Below are positions 17,946 to 27,324 of a stretch of 64,000 bases of DNA, one piece after another. The stretch is from Actinomycetes bacterium (GTDB taxonomy: Bacteria > Actinomycetota > Acidimicrobiia > Acidimicrobiales > Aldehydirespiratoraceae). Position 1 is the stretch's first letter. Each line of letters opens with the position of its first letter. Below the pieces are notes generated by a model. The model was given only the letters and a program-made list of their open reading frames with translations, made no database searches and was not told where the DNA came from. The position numbers and the translations under genes are program-made. The stretch is taken from positions 1-64,000 of the forward strand of contig JAJRXC010000035.1 in the NCBI GenBank assembly GCA_024276495.1. Reading direction: 5' to 3'.

Positions 17946-19765
17946 CCGACACCGCGGCCCCCGACGGAATCGGCCTGGCCGAATCCCTGCTCGACGACGA
18001 CTCCACCCCCGACGTCGGCGCGCTCCAGGTGCTGCGCCGGGGACTCGCGATCAGCCCGGAGCTGAAGGTGGGGATCCGAGTGACGATCGCGATGGCACTG
18101 GTGGCCGCGGTCGGTCGTCTCATCATCCCCATCACGATCCAGCAGGTGCTCGATCGGGGAGTGCTCGGTGACGACGGGTACCGGCCGGGGTTCGTGTGGG
18201 CGGTCACCGGCGGCGCGTTCGTGATCGTGCTCGTCGTCATGGCCGCCGCTCGCGAGGCCAGCTTCCGCCTCGTGGTCGCGGCCGAGGCGGTGCTGCTCGG
18301 GCTTCGGACGCGGGCGTTCGAACACATCCACCGGTTGAGCCTCGCCGACCACACGGAGAGCCGCCGGGGGGTGCTGGTCAGCCGGGTTACCTCCGATGTC
18401 GAGGCACTCGCCCAGTTCACCCAGTGGGGGGCGATCAGCTGGATCATCAACAGCGCGGTCATCACCGGCACGCTCGTCGTCATGGTGGCCTACAACTGGC
18501 AGCTGACGCTCATCGTGGCGGCCTGCCACGTTCCCCTCCTGCCCTTCCTGCGTTGGGTGCAGCGCCGCCAATTCGCGGCCTACAGCCTGGTTCGCACCCG
18601 GGTTGCCGAGACGTTGGGCGAGACCTCCGAGGCCGTCGCCGGCGCCCCGGTCATCCGGGCCTACGGCTACGCGGCGCCGGTGCGGGAACGGCTCGACACC
18701 GCGATCGACAATCAGTACCGCTCGCAGATCCGGTCGAGCATCTGGTTCGCGGGCATGCTGCCGGTCGTCGACTTCTTCTCCTCGCTGTCGCTCGCCGCCG
18801 CGGTGGGGGTCGGGGTCTGGTGGAGCGACGCGGTCGATGTCGGGGTCGGCGAGTTGATCGCGTTTCTCTTCCTCGTCAATCTGCTGCTCCAGCCGATCGC
18901 CGAGCTCGGCGAGGTGCTCGACCAGACGCAGACCGCCCTCGCCGGCTGGTGGAAGATCCTGCGAGTGCTCGATGTCCCGATCGAGGTGGAGGAACCGGAC
19001 GCGGGAGTGTCGCTGCCCGCCGGTCCGCTCTCCGTCGCCACGACCGGTGTCGGGTTCCGCTATCGAACGGGCGACGTGGTGTTGCACGACATCGAGGTGG
19101 ACATCCCGGCGGAGACCGCGGTTGCCGTCGTCGGGGAGACCGGCGGAGGCAAGACGACGTTCGCCCGCCTACTCGCCCGGCTCGCCGATCCCACCACCGG
19201 TGAGGTGCGCATCGGGGGCGTGGATCTTCGCCGGGTCGACCCGGCGTCGCGGCGGGCCGCCATCCGCATGGTGCCGCAGGACGGGTTCCTGTTCGACGCG
19301 ACGATCGAGGAGAACATCCGCTACGGCCGGCTGGGCGCGACGGCCGACGATGCCCGGCAATCGATCGAGCAGCTGGGTCTCGGCGGATGGCTGGCGAGCC
19401 TTCCGATGGGAATCGACACCGTGGTCGGTGAGCGGGGCAGCCGGCTCTCGGTCGGCGAGCGGCAACTCGTCGCGCTCGCCCGGGCCCAGGTGGCCGACCC
19501 GGGCCTGCTCCTGCTCGACGAGGCGACGTCCGCGGTGGATCCCGAGACCGAGGAGGTGCTCGCCGCCGCGCTCGCCCGACTCGCGGTCGGCCGAACGACG
19601 ATCTCGGTGGCACATCGACTCTCGACGGCCGAACGTGCCGACCTCGTGTTGGTGTTCGACGCCGGTCGCATCGTGCAACGCGGGCATCACTCAGCGCTGG
19701 TCGACGTTCCCGGGGTCTATCGGGATCTCCACCGCTCGTGGGTCGGCAACACCCGGCAGGGGTGA
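17942..19765 (+). CDS. ABC exporter, fused membrane-ATPase half-transporter (second of pair)
   Basis: Partner subunit of 607 residues with six helices (about residues 40-330) and an ATPase domain. Walker A is GETGGGKTT, Q-loop VPQDGFLFD, Walker B LLLLDEATSAVDPE with the catalytic glutamate, and H-loop SVAHRLS. The signature is altered to LSVGERQL (Gly-to-Val in LSGGQ). In the dimer this weakened signature would face the Walker sites of the partner that lacks the catalytic glutamate, so one composite ATP site is degenerate and the other canonical. GTGA overlap couples it to the first subunit. Its 3' end overlaps the convergent glycosyltransferase gene by 75 bases. Confidence 0.9.
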   Translation: MTDTAAPDGIGLAESLLDDDSTPDVGALQVLRRGLAISPELKVGIRVTIAMALVAAVGRLIIPITIQQVLDRGVLGDDGYRPGFVWAVTGGAFVIVLVVMAAAREASFRLVVAAEAVLLGLRTRAFEHIHRLSLADHTESRRGVLVSRVTSDVEALAQFTQWGAISWIINSAVITGTLVVMVAYNWQLTLIVAACHVPLLPFLRWVQRRQFAAYSLVRTRVAETLGETSEAVAGAPVIRAYGYAAPVRERLDTAIDNQYRSQIRSSIWFAGMLPVVDFFSSLSLAAAVGVGVWWSDAVDVGVGELIAFLFLVNLLLQPIAELGEVLDQTQTALAGWWKILRVLDVPIEVEEPDAGVSLPAGPLSVATTGVGFRYRTGDVVLHDIEVDIPAETAVAVVGETGGGKTTFARLLARLADPTTGEVRIGGVDLRRVDPASRRAAIRMVPQDGFLFDATIEENIRYGRLGATADDARQSIEQLGLGGWLASLPMGIDTVVGERGSRLSVGERQLVALARAQVADPGLLLLDEATSAVDPETEEVLAAALARLAVGRTTISVAHRLSTAERADLVLVFDAGRIVQRGHHSALVDVPGVYRDLHRSWVGNTRQG

Positions 19766-20563
19766 GACGCCGGGCCGCCCCGGCAGCGTCATCGCGACCG
19801 GTACATCGGGCGGTCGCGGCACCGATCGTTCGGAGAGGCGGTACCGGTCGGCTCGCAGATCGCGAGCGATTCGGGCCACGTCGGACAGCGTCTCGAGATA
19901 GGCGCCGGGCCGCACGCGGCTGTCGTCGACGTGGGCCCAGGCAACCGGGACCTCCAGCACGTGGTAGCCGAGACCGCGGGCGACGGCGAGCGCTTCGACA
20001 TCGAACGCCCAGCCGTCGACGCGACAGCGGGGGAAGATTTTGTCGGCGGCGTCGCCGGTGAAAACCTTGAAGCCTCGTTGGGAGTCGCCGATGCCGGGGA
20101 GGACCAGGTGCTGGATCACACGGTTGCCCACCTTCCCCAGCCGGCGACGGAGCCGCGACTGGGGACGTTCGACGAGCCGCGAACCCGAGGCGATGCTGCC
20201 GATGACGACCGCCGGCTCGATCGGTTCTTCGTGCGCGGCGGCGAGGAGCCGGTCGAGCTCGGCGATGTCCGTGCTGTTGTCGGCGTCGAGAAACAGTCGG
20301 TGACGGCCGTTCGCGGTGAGCATGCCCATGCGCACCGCCCGCCCCTTTCCGCCGTTGAATCCACACGGGACGATCTTCAGTCGGGCGAAGCTTCGGGCGT
20401 GGCTGCGGACGACATCGACGGTGGCGTCGGTCGACCCGTCGTCGACGACGATGACCTCGGCGTCTCGGTCGGTCCGGTCGAGATACGACGCGATCGAGCG
20501 CAGGGTCACGGAGATCCTCGCGGCCTCGTTGTAGGCGGGGACGATGACGGACAGGTCTCTCAT
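19691..20563 (-). CDS. Family 2 glycosyltransferase, dolichyl/polyprenyl-phosphate sugar synthase-like
   Basis: A 290-residue GT-A enzyme resembling ALG5/DPM-type synthases that move a sugar from a nucleotide onto polyprenyl phosphate. LSVIVPAYNEAARI, VIVVDDGSTDAT, NGGKGRAVRMGM, the metal-binding LFLDADNSTD and GDSQRGFKVFTG appear in order. Unlike many such proteins it has no C-terminal membrane helices. The ATG overlaps the stop of the GT87 gene (ATGA), so the two are coupled. That makes sense if this enzyme makes the lipid-linked donor used by the GT87 protein. The C-terminal 25 residues are encoded antisense to the ABC exporter's end. Confidence 0.88.
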   Translation of the reverse strand: MRDLSVIVPAYNEAARISVTLRSIASYLDRTDRDAEVIVVDDGSTDATVDVVRSHARSFARLKIVPCGFNGGKGRAVRMGMLTANGRHRLFLDADNSTDIAELDRLLAAAHEEPIEPAVVIGSIASGSRLVERPQSRLRRRLGKVGNRVIQHLVLPGIGDSQRGFKVFTGDAADKIFPRCRVDGWAFDVEALAVARGLGYHVLEVPVAWAHVDDSRVRPGAYLETLSDVARIARDLRADRYRLSERSVPRPPDVPVAMTLPGRPGVSPLPGVADPRAVEIPIDPGNVDQR

Positions 20564-21750
20564 GTCCCGACCGCGCGCAGTTCGTTCCGATGGGTGCGAT
20601 CGGACCCGGGCACGGTGCGCGTCCGAGCCACGACCAGGACGAAGAGCCCCATCACGACGAGCGCGAACGGTGTCGCATCGAGAATTCCCTTCGCGAGATG
20701 GAGCAGCGCCATACCCCAGACGACGGCGGCTGCCCGCCAGCCGAGAACACCGCGGTCGACGAGGACCAGCAGGGTCAACACGACGAGTCCGGCGTCGTAG
20801 AACATCGCGTGGGGACTGAGCAGCAACAGGCCGGTGGCCGTCGCCGCCATCCGCATCGACACGTCGGCCGTCCCTTTCCACCAGAGCCAGGCGAGGGTCG
20901 CGATCACCCCGAGTGTGGCGAGCCCACCGACGACGACGGCGATCGAGGAGTCGACGCCGAAAAGCGCCTGGAGGAAACCCACGGTCGAGACCGAGTTGGC
21001 CGCGTTCACCTCGGCGTCGGTCTCCAGGAACGGTCCGACGCGGTCCGTCCATTCCGAGACCCACGACCAGCCGAGGATCGCCACGTTCGCCACGAACGTC
21101 AGAACCGCGCCGACCGTCGCGATCAGCACCGCCCGATGATGACGACCGAGCAACAAGAGCCCGATCACCGGGATCGCGTACTGGGGGCGGAACAGGAGAA
21201 CCGCCGCGGCGACACCGGCGAGCTCCTCACGGTCGTCGTGGAGGGCTCGCCACACCCCGACCAACAGGAGAAGGGTGAGCGCGGTGTTCTGCCCACCGCC
21301 GATCGCCATGAACATCGGGTACGAGGTGACGGTCGCGGCCAGCACCAGGTTGAACCGACGATCGACGATCGCCACGAGGGGGCGGACCAGATGAAGGGCG
21401 AGGACGAGGGCCCCGACCATCGCCAGGGTGTGGGCCACATAGCTCGCCCGATACGGCAACGCGGCCAGCGGGGCGTAGGCGGCGGCGACGTGGGGGGCGT
21501 AGGCGAACGCGAGATAGCCGTCCTCCTCCCCGAGCAGCGTCTTCTGCACTTCCGCCTGGGCGGCCGGGTCGTAGAGCTCGTCGATCCGGCCGTCGTTCAC
21601 GAGGGTGCCCGCCGCGTAGAAGGCGGGATAGTCGCCTCCGACCCGTCCCGACGCCGTCGACGACCCGTCGCCGCTTGCGACGACGAACACGAACGCGCCG
21701 GCGATCGACAGCAACAACACGAGCGGGTACACGGAGAGGCGGCGCGACAT
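20560..21750 (-). CDS. GT87-like (DUF2029) integral membrane mannosyltransferase
   Basis: A 396-residue protein with about ten to twelve membrane helices. Family signs are an N-terminal helix followed by an exposed loop with GGDYPAFYAAGTLVNDG and ELYDPAAQ (the acidic motif typical of GT87/GT-C enzymes), LAFAYAPHVAA, and RPQYAIPVIGLLLL. GT87 enzymes transfer mannose from polyprenol-phosphate-mannose to cell-envelope glycolipids in actinobacteria; the acceptor here is unknown. It is the first gene of a two-gene minus-strand unit with the GT2 enzyme. Confidence 0.82.
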   Translation of the reverse strand: MSRRLSVYPLVLLLSIAGAFVFVVASGDGSSTASGRVGGDYPAFYAAGTLVNDGRIDELYDPAAQAEVQKTLLGEEDGYLAFAYAPHVAAAYAPLAALPYRASYVAHTLAMVGALVLALHLVRPLVAIVDRRFNLVLAATVTSYPMFMAIGGGQNTALTLLLLVGVWRALHDDREELAGVAAAVLLFRPQYAIPVIGLLLLGRHHRAVLIATVGAVLTFVANVAILGWSWVSEWTDRVGPFLETDAEVNAANSVSTVGFLQALFGVDSSIAVVVGGLATLGVIATLAWLWWKGTADVSMRMAATATGLLLLSPHAMFYDAGLVVLTLLVLVDRGVLGWRAAAVVWGMALLHLAKGILDATPFALVVMGLFVLVVARTRTVPGSDRTHRNELRAVGT

Positions 21751-21790
21751 GGGTAGATCCCAATCGGCGTTCGGGCTTCGGCGTTGAGGT

Positions 21791-23023
21791 TCAGCTGGTG
21801 ATTCGCGTCGTGACCGTTCGCGACCGCTTGACCTCGTACATCGCGTCGTCGGCGGTGGCGAGAAGCCGCGCCGCGGTCGGGTAGTCGCCGGTGGTCGCGC
21901 TGCCGATGCTGACCCCTACCTCGATGAGCTGGTCGCCGGCGAAGATCGGCTCGGCGAGCGAGGTCTTGATCCGATCGGACACCTCAGTGCGGATCTCCTT
22001 GTCGGCGCGGGGAAGGATCACGACGAACTCGTCGCCGCCCAGGCGCCCCACCAGGTCTCCCGGACGAAGCGACCGCTCCAGGCGCCGGGCCACCTCGATG
22101 AGAACCTGGTCGCCGGCCGCGTGACCGAGCCGGTCGTTGACCGCCTTGAACCCGTCGAGGTCGCAGAACAACACGACGATCTCGTGCTGGTACCCGTCAT
22201 CCACGCTCTCGTCGAGCTTCGAGAGCAGCGCCCGTCGGCTCAGGAGCCCGGTCAGACCGTCGTGGTCGGCCATGTGGCGCAACGCCTGCTGGGTCGTCTT
22301 GAGATCGGTGATGTCGGTCCCGCTGATCACGTAGCCGCCGACCAGCGGATCGGTGCGGAGATCGGTGATCGACATGTCCATCGCGACGATGCTGTTGTCG
22401 GGTCGGGTGAGCTTCGCTTCCAGTCGCTCGGTGTGCACCGACCCGCGGAGGGCCTCACGAACGAGTGCCCGGTCGCTTGGGTGGACGAACTCCTCGAACG
22501 GGACCCCGCCGAGCAACGCGACATCGTGGTGGAGCAGGCGCGACAGCTCACCGTTGGCGGTGAGGATCCGGCTGTCGGCATCGAGGGTGACGAGGAGCGC
22601 GGTCGCGTGATGCACGAGGGCCCGGAGCTGCTCGGTGTTGCCGCCGCCGAGCTCGAGCTTCTGACGATCCGCGATGTCGCGAAAGACGATGACGATGAAG
22701 TCCTCGTCGTGGGATCCGCCGGGGACCTGTCGACCGCGGATCTCCATCTGGCGCCAACGGCCTTCGCCGTCCATGACTCGCACATCGATCAACGAGCCGC
22801 GCTCATGGGACCCGACCGTCTCGAACGCGCTGAACGCCAGGGAGTGGTCGTCCTCGTGGAGAAGCTCGAACACCGACTGGCCGAGCCAGTCGGTCGGCTC
22901 GAGCCCGAGGAGATCGATCGCGGCCTGATTGACCCAGGTGATCTCGCCATCCGACTCCAAGATGACGAGGGCGTCGGGCAGCTCGCGCGCGACGTGACCG
23001 AGATCGGTCGTGAATCGGGTCAT
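21791..23023 (-). CDS. PAS-PAS-GGDEF diguanylate cyclase
   Basis: A 410-residue soluble diguanylate cyclase. PAS 1 spans about residues 10-130 ([19 protein letters not shown]) and PAS 2 about 140-255 (ITDLKTTQQ ending the second). The GGDEF domain at about 260-405 begins [14 protein letters not shown], keeps [10 protein letters not shown] and has an RPGD inhibition site five residues before GGDEF, implying product feedback. ATG 23023 is chosen: it leads straight into PAS 1, whereas the longer frame adds arginine-rich sequence that belongs to the mdh promoter region. No membrane helix, so the signal is intracellular. Confidence 0.9.
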   Translation of the reverse strand: MTRFTTDLGHVARELPDALVILESDGEITWVNQAAIDLLGLEPTDWLGQSVFELLHEDDHSLAFSAFETVGSHERGSLIDVRVMDGEGRWRQMEIRGRQVPGGSHDEDFIVIVFRDIADRQKLELGGGNTEQLRALVHHATALLVTLDADSRILTANGELSRLLHHDVALLGGVPFEEFVHPSDRALVREALRGSVHTERLEAKLTRPDNSIVAMDMSITDLRTDPLVGGYVISGTDITDLKTTQQALRHMADHDGLTGLLSRRALLSKLDESVDDGYQHEIVVLFCDLDGFKAVNDRLGHAAGDQVLIEVARRLERSLRPGDLVGRLGGDEFVVILPRADKEIRTEVSDRIKTSLAEPIFAGDQLIEVGVSIGSATTGDYPTAARLLATADDAMYEVKRSRTVTTRITS

Positions 23024-23084
23024 GGTGTTCCGATCGGATGGAGTCGGCCGTTCCTCAATGGTTCGTACGGCCCAGTTCCGCTGG

Positions 23085-23090
23085 TACCGT
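23085..23090 (+). promoter_or_regulatory. Possible -10 element for mdh
   Basis: TACCGT lies 39 bases before the ATG. Unlike the leaderless genes, mdh has a good Shine-Dalgarno sequence (GGAG, 23119-23122), consistent with a short leader of about 33 nt. Confidence 0.35.
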
Positions 23091-23129
23091 CGTCGACGGT
23101 TTTCCAACCTCTTCCCTCGGAGCATCATC

Positions 23130-24116
23130 ATGAACGAGCCCGTTCGAGTCGCCGTCACCGGTGCCGCCGGTCAGATCGGCTACAGCCTTCTCTTCCGGAT
23201 CGCCAGCGGGTCCATGTTGGGACCGGACCAGCCGGTCATCCTCCAACTGCTGGAGATCCCACCCGCCATGGGGGCGCTCGAGGGCGTGGCCATGGAGCTC
23301 GAAGACGGAGCCTTCCCGTTGCTCGCCGGCGTCACCCAGAGCGACGATCCGAAGGCGGCGTTCGACGGCGCCAACATCGCCATGCTCGTCGGATCGCGGC
23401 CACGGTCGAAGGGCATGGAACGCAAGGACCTGCTCGAAGCCAATGGCGCCATCTTCACGGTGCAGGGCAAGGCGCTCAACGAGAGCGCGGCCGACGACAT
23501 CTTGGTGCTGGTGGTCGGTAACCCGGCCAACACCAACTCCCTGATCGCGATGAACAACGCCCCGGACATCCCCGATTCGCGCTTCACCGCGATGACCCGC
23601 CTCGACCACAACCGGGCCAAGGCCCAGCTCGCCCGCAAGCTCTCGGTGTCGGTCAACGACATCACCCACATGACCATCTGGGGAAACCACTCCGCGACGC
23701 AGTACCCCGACTTGTTCCACTGTGAGGTCAACGGTGAGAACGCGGCGGCGACGATCGACGATCAGGACTGGCTCGAGAACACGTTCATCCCCACGGTCCA
23801 GCAGCGCGGTGCTGCCATCATCGAGGCGCGAGGCCTGTCGTCGGCCGCGTCGGCTGCATCGGCTGCGGTCGATCACGTCCACGACTGGGTGCTCGGTTCG
23901 GCGCCCGGCGACTGGGTGTCGATGGCGGTTCCGTCCGACGGGAGCTACGGGGTGCCCGAAGGTCTGATGTCGTCGTTCCCGGTCACCTGCGCCGATGGTG
24001 AGTACTCGATCGTGCAGGGGCTCGAGATCGACGAGTTCTCGCGGGGCCGCATCGACGCCACCGTCGGCGAGCTGGGCGAAGAACGCGACACGGTCAAGGA
24101 GCTCGGGCTCATCTGA
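23130..24116 (+). CDS. mdh: Malate dehydrogenase (NAD-dependent)
   Basis: Oxidises malate to oxaloacetate in the TCA cycle. The product is 328 residues. The N-terminal dinucleotide fold is [19 protein letters not shown]; substrate arginines lie in [15 protein letters not shown] and [13 protein letters not shown]; the catalytic histidine is in [12 protein letters not shown]. The sequence belongs to the cytosolic-type (group 2) MDH class found in actinobacteria. ATG 23130 is used because GGAG lies seven bases upstream and homology begins immediately; the longer frame has no support. Confidence 0.95.
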   Translation: MNEPVRVAVTGAAGQIGYSLLFRIASGSMLGPDQPVILQLLEIPPAMGALEGVAMELEDGAFPLLAGVTQSDDPKAAFDGANIAMLVGSRPRSKGMERKDLLEANGAIFTVQGKALNESAADDILVLVVGNPANTNSLIAMNNAPDIPDSRFTAMTRLDHNRAKAQLARKLSVSVNDITHMTIWGNHSATQYPDLFHCEVNGENAAATIDDQDWLENTFIPTVQQRGAAIIEARGLSSAASAASAAVDHVHDWVLGSAPGDWVSMAVPSDGSYGVPEGLMSSFPVTCADGEYSIVQGLEIDEFSRGRIDATVGELGEERDTVKELGLI

Positions 24117-24127
24117 GCGACCACCGG

Positions 24128-24139
24128 TAGTCTCGGCCC
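24128..24139 (+). promoter_or_regulatory. Start-proximal -10 element of the Fpg/Nei gene
   Basis: TAGTCT lies 6 bases before the ATG, only 12 bases after the mdh stop. It suggests independent leaderless expression. Confidence 0.45.
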
Positions 24140-24997
24140 ATGCCGGAGCTGCCGGAGATCAAGGCCCACGCCGAACGGCTGGCCGCACGCTGGGTGGGCG
24201 CCGAGCTGGCTGCGTTTCGTGTCCTTCATCTCAGCGCGCTCAAGACCTATGCGCCCCGGCCCGAGGCGGCCTACGGGCGCGCCCTCACCGGCACCGGCCA
24301 CCGTGGCAAGTACCTCTACCTGCACTTCGACGACCCGTCCGACGCCGGCGCGCCCCTCACCTTCGTCGTGCACCTCATGCAGGGTGGCCGTTTGCGCCCC
24401 GACGCGAAGAAGGCGAGGAAGCCCCGCGGAGGGATGGCCCGGTGGGAGTTCGCTGATGGCGCCGCCCTGTTGCTGACCGAGGCCGGGACCGAGCACAAGG
24501 CCGGTGTGTGGCTGGTGGCGGGCGATCCGGGCGGCGGGGAACCGGTCGACCATCTCGGACCGGACGCCGACACATTGACCCGAGACGAGCTGGTCCGGGC
24601 CCTCACGGCCGAGAACACCCGCGTCCACGGGTTTCTGCGTGACCAGCGTCGGCTCGCCGGTGTCGGTCGGCTGCTGGCCAACGAGATCCTGTTCGCGGCG
24701 AAGCTGTCGCCGTTCGCGATGACGACGAAGCTCGACGACGACGGGATCGATGCGCTCCTCGCGGCGATGGCAACGGTGATCGGCCGGCATCTCGAGTTCG
24801 AGCGAACCCTCGACGACATCGGGAAGTCGGCCGATCGGCCGAGCGACGTCCACCATCGCGTCGGTTTCCCCTGCCGGGTGTGTGACGACGAGATCCGCTC
24901 CGTCGAGTACCGGCGCTACACCGTCGCCTACTGCCCGACGTGTCAGACCAACGGGAAGCCGCTCGCCGACAACACCACCAGCAAGTTCCTCAAGTGA
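24140..24997 (+). CDS. Fpg/Nei family DNA glycosylase/AP lyase
   Basis: Base-excision repair enzyme of 285 residues. After the initiator Met, the catalytic Pro-Glu start is intact (PELPEI). A conserved lysine lies in GKYLYLHF, the helix-two-turn-helix contains AGVGRLLANEILFAAKLSPF, and the C-terminal zinc finger has two Cys pairs (CRVC and CPTC) around SVEYRRYTVAY. Activity on 8-oxoguanine versus oxidised pyrimidines is not decidable here. Its last eight bases overlap the convergent SCP2-like gene. Confidence 0.9.
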   Translation: MPELPEIKAHAERLAARWVGAELAAFRVLHLSALKTYAPRPEAAYGRALTGTGHRGKYLYLHFDDPSDAGAPLTFVVHLMQGGRLRPDAKKARKPRGGMARWEFADGAALLLTEAGTEHKAGVWLVAGDPGGGEPVDHLGPDADTLTRDELVRALTAENTRVHGFLRDQRRLAGVGRLLANEILFAAKLSPFAMTTKLDDDGIDALLAAMATVIGRHLEFERTLDDIGKSADRPSDVHHRVGFPCRVCDDEIRSVEYRRYTVAYCPTCQTNGKPLADNTTSKFLK

Positions 24998-25346
24998 GAC
25001 CGGCCAGGATGCGGGCCACCGCGTCAAGGGCCCGCCGGTTCTCGATCAGTTGGCCGATGTCGCCCCCGATGCGAAGGGCACCGTCGAGAAACGCACGTTG
25101 GGCCGGCAGCTCACCGGCGTGGATCGCTGCCGCGGTGGCGCGGTCGCTCGCCAGTCGGAGGACGGCATCGGGATTCTCGCCGGCCGCGACGACGATCCGG
25201 CCGTCGGCGATGGCCACATGCCAGGCCGCGGTCGGGGCATCCACGATGCGCTGTTCGACGGTGAGCTCCAGGGCGGGGTCGACGTCGGCCCGCGCGGCGC
25301 GAGCGGAGATCTCACGGATCCATTCGGGAGTCGCGAAGGCAGCCAC
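24990..25346 (-). CDS. SCP2 sterol-transfer-like domain protein
   Basis: A 118-residue single-domain protein. The pattern WHVAIADGRIVVAAGENPDAVLRLASDRATAAAIHAG followed by a short downstream helix (GGDIGQLIENRRAL) is typical of SCP2-like lipid-carrier or thiolase-associated folds. No catalytic residues are expected. The gene is divergent from the RDD gene and both starts have their own close -10-like hexamer. Role unknown; lipid or acyl-CoA binding is the family-level guess. Confidence 0.7.
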   Translation of the reverse strand: MAAFATPEWIREISARAARADVDPALELTVEQRIVDAPTAAWHVAIADGRIVVAAGENPDAVLRLASDRATAAAIHAGELPAQRAFLDGALRIGGDIGQLIENRRALDAVARILAGLT

Positions 25347-25358
25347 CTGGGCAGGTTA
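25347..25358 (-). promoter_or_regulatory. Start-proximal -10 element of the SCP2-like gene
   Basis: TAACCT (minus strand, 25358 to 25353) lies 6 bases before the GTG. Confidence 0.45.
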
Positions 25359-25371
25359 GGGCCTGGCCTCC

Positions 25372-25384
25372 TACCCTCGGAGCC
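25372..25384 (+). promoter_or_regulatory. Start-proximal -10 element of the RDD gene
   Basis: TACCCT (25372-25377) lies 7 bases before the GTG. The divergent SCP2-like promoter is only 13 bases away. Confidence 0.45.
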
Positions 25385-25867
25385 GTGGCGAGGATCGATG
25401 GGCCGGCCGGCCTCGGATGGCGCATCGGTGCCCGTACGATCGATGCCATCGCCGTCACGTGGCTCGTCGTGTTCGTCATGGTCGAGATCGACCAGCGACT
25501 TCTCGGCGGGGACCCGCTGGGTCGAGGGCCGGCCCGGGTCGTGTTCGACTCGGCTCGTTCGATCGTGCTGCTGCTCCTGCTCATCGTCGTCTACGAAGTC
25601 GTGCCGGTCGTCTTGTACGGCGCGACCCCGGGCAAGGCGCTGTTGGGTCTCCGGATCCGTCCGGTCACCGGGGGTGTGCCCGTCGTGCTCGCCGCGCTCG
25701 GCCGGGCCGCGATCCTCTACATTCCGGTTCTTTTCCTGGGCCCGCCGGGTGCGCTGATGCCGATCGTGCTCCTCGTGAGCATCGTGGCGGCGGCCGACGG
25801 CCGAGGACTCCACGACCACCTGCTCGGCACCGTGGTCGTGTCGCCGGCCCGGGAGGATGATCGATGA
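25385..25867 (+). CDS. RDD family membrane protein
   Basis: A 160-residue membrane protein with the N-terminal Arg and Asp-Asp-type signature (GWRIGARTIDAIAVTWL), two more hydrophobic helices (IVLLLLLIVVYEVVPVV; AAILYIPVLFLGPPG) and the GATPGKALLGLRI motif characteristic of RDD proteins, ending in DGRGLHDHLLGTVVV. Some RDD proteins act as ion exchangers; most are uncharacterised. It overlaps the next gene by four bases (ATGA), so it may assist the heme oxidoreductase's membrane delivery, though that is only positional inference. Confidence 0.82.
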   Translation: MARIDGPAGLGWRIGARTIDAIAVTWLVVFVMVEIDQRLLGGDPLGRGPARVVFDSARSIVLLLLLIVVYEVVPVVLYGATPGKALLGLRIRPVTGGVPVVLAALGRAAILYIPVLFLGPPGALMPIVLLVSIVAAADGRGLHDHLLGTVVVSPAREDDR

Positions 25868-27324
25868 CGCCGCGGGCCCTTCGGCTTCCCGCCCTGGTCC
25901 TCGGGCTCACCCTCGTCATCTTCGCCTGCGGAAACCGGGGCGACGAGCAGGGCATCGCCGATGTGGATCTCTCCGGCTTCGATGCCCCCACCCGACTGCT
26001 GCGCCCCGGCGGGATGACCACCGCGTTCGACGACTCCGAGCGGGCGTTCAGCCTCACTGCCCGCAACGTCAACCACTACGAGCGTCAGGTCTTCGCCGCC
26101 GGGAAGGCCATCTTCGAAGTGCTCTGGACCGCGAGGGAGTCGAGCGAGTTCACCGGACTCGGTCCCGATTTCGACGCCCCGGCGTGCGCGAGCTGTCACG
26201 CCGACGACGGCCGCTCGCCGGGACCTTCCGGCGACGGTCCGATGCCTCTCGGCATGGTCGTCAAGTTGTCGACCGACGATCCGTCGGTCATCGAGGCATA
26301 CGGCCCGGGGCTCACGTCGTCGACCACCGACGGTGAGCCGGAGGCCCGCATCGTGGTGTCGTTCGAGACGGTCTCGGGGGAGTTCGACGACGGCACCCCG
26401 TACGGGCTGCGGCGGCCCGTCTACTCCGTCGAGACGAGCCGTGGGCCCGAGATCCCCGACGACGCGGTGCTCCGGGTCCGTGTTGCCCCTCAGCTGCCCG
26501 GCCTCGGTCTGCTCGAGCTCATCTCGGTCGACGACCTCGAGAACCTCTCCGACCCCGACGACCGCGACGGCGACGGGATCTCCGGCCGGCTCGGGCGGGC
26601 CCGCGACGCGTTCCTCGACATCGATGTCGTCGGCCGGTTCGGCTGGAACGGCGATCAGCCCACGGTCGAACAACAGGCGGCGACGGCCTTCTTCAACGAG
26701 ATGGGTCTCACGTCGCGGTACTTCCCCGCGCCGGAGTGTGGACGGGGCGGCGACTGTGTCGTCACGGGTGGCCCGGTGACCTCCTACTACGAGCCGAGCG
26801 GGTTCGGTGGCGAGGTCGTCGGTGCGATCGACCCGGTCGAGGGCGAGGTCGGTGACGATCGCCTGTACCAACTCACGATCTACACCCAGGTGCTCGCGGT
26901 GCCCGGCCCCCGTGATCTCGACGACCCGGAGGTGCAACGGGGCTGGGAGTTGTTCAACTACGCGGGCTGCGCGGCCTGCCACGCCGGTCCCTATGTCACC
27001 GAACGAGGCCCGATCCAGGGGCTCAGCGGGCAGCAGATCCAGCCGTTCACCGACCTTCTCGTGCACGACCTCGGGATCGGGCTCAGCGATCAGACGGTCG
27101 GCGGCGAGCCGGTGCCCACCGAATGGCGGACCCCACCGCTATGGGGGATCGGCCTGCTCGACACGGTCGGCGGCCAGCTCAGCCTGCTGCACGACGGTCG
27201 GGCTCGTGGCTACGAAGAAGCGATCCTGTGGCACGACGGCGAAGCCGCGGCGAGCGCGGCCGCCTACCGGGCGATGTCGGCATCGGATCGCGACGCGGTG
27301 ATCCGCTTCCTCGAATCGCTGTGA
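25864..27324 (+). CDS. Diheme c-type oxidoreductase (DHOR, putative thiol oxidoreductase), lipoprotein
   Basis: Exported 486-residue protein. The lipoprotein-like signal ends FACG near residue 20. Two CXXCH heme-attachment motifs are present: CASCH (near residue 105) and CAACH (near 380). The DHOR family marks are NHYERQVFAAGKAIFEVLW, DPDDRDGDGISGR, GRFGWNGDQPTVEQQ, EWRTPPLWGIGLLDTV and LLHDGRARGYEEAILWHDGEA. DHOR proteins are extracytoplasmic and often linked to metal uptake, but the substrate is unproven. Its stop abuts the stop of the convergent beta-helix gene with no bases between (TGA/TCA). Confidence 0.88.
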   Translation: MTPRALRLPALVLGLTLVIFACGNRGDEQGIADVDLSGFDAPTRLLRPGGMTTAFDDSERAFSLTARNVNHYERQVFAAGKAIFEVLWTARESSEFTGLGPDFDAPACASCHADDGRSPGPSGDGPMPLGMVVKLSTDDPSVIEAYGPGLTSSTTDGEPEARIVVSFETVSGEFDDGTPYGLRRPVYSVETSRGPEIPDDAVLRVRVAPQLPGLGLLELISVDDLENLSDPDDRDGDGISGRLGRARDAFLDIDVVGRFGWNGDQPTVEQQAATAFFNEMGLTSRYFPAPECGRGGDCVVTGGPVTSYYEPSGFGGEVVGAIDPVEGEVGDDRLYQLTIYTQVLAVPGPRDLDDPEVQRGWELFNYAGCAACHAGPYVTERGPIQGLSGQQIQPFTDLLVHDLGIGLSDQTVGGEPVPTEWRTPPLWGIGLLDTVGGQLSLLHDGRARGYEEAILWHDGEAAASAAAYRAMSASDRDAVIRFLESL

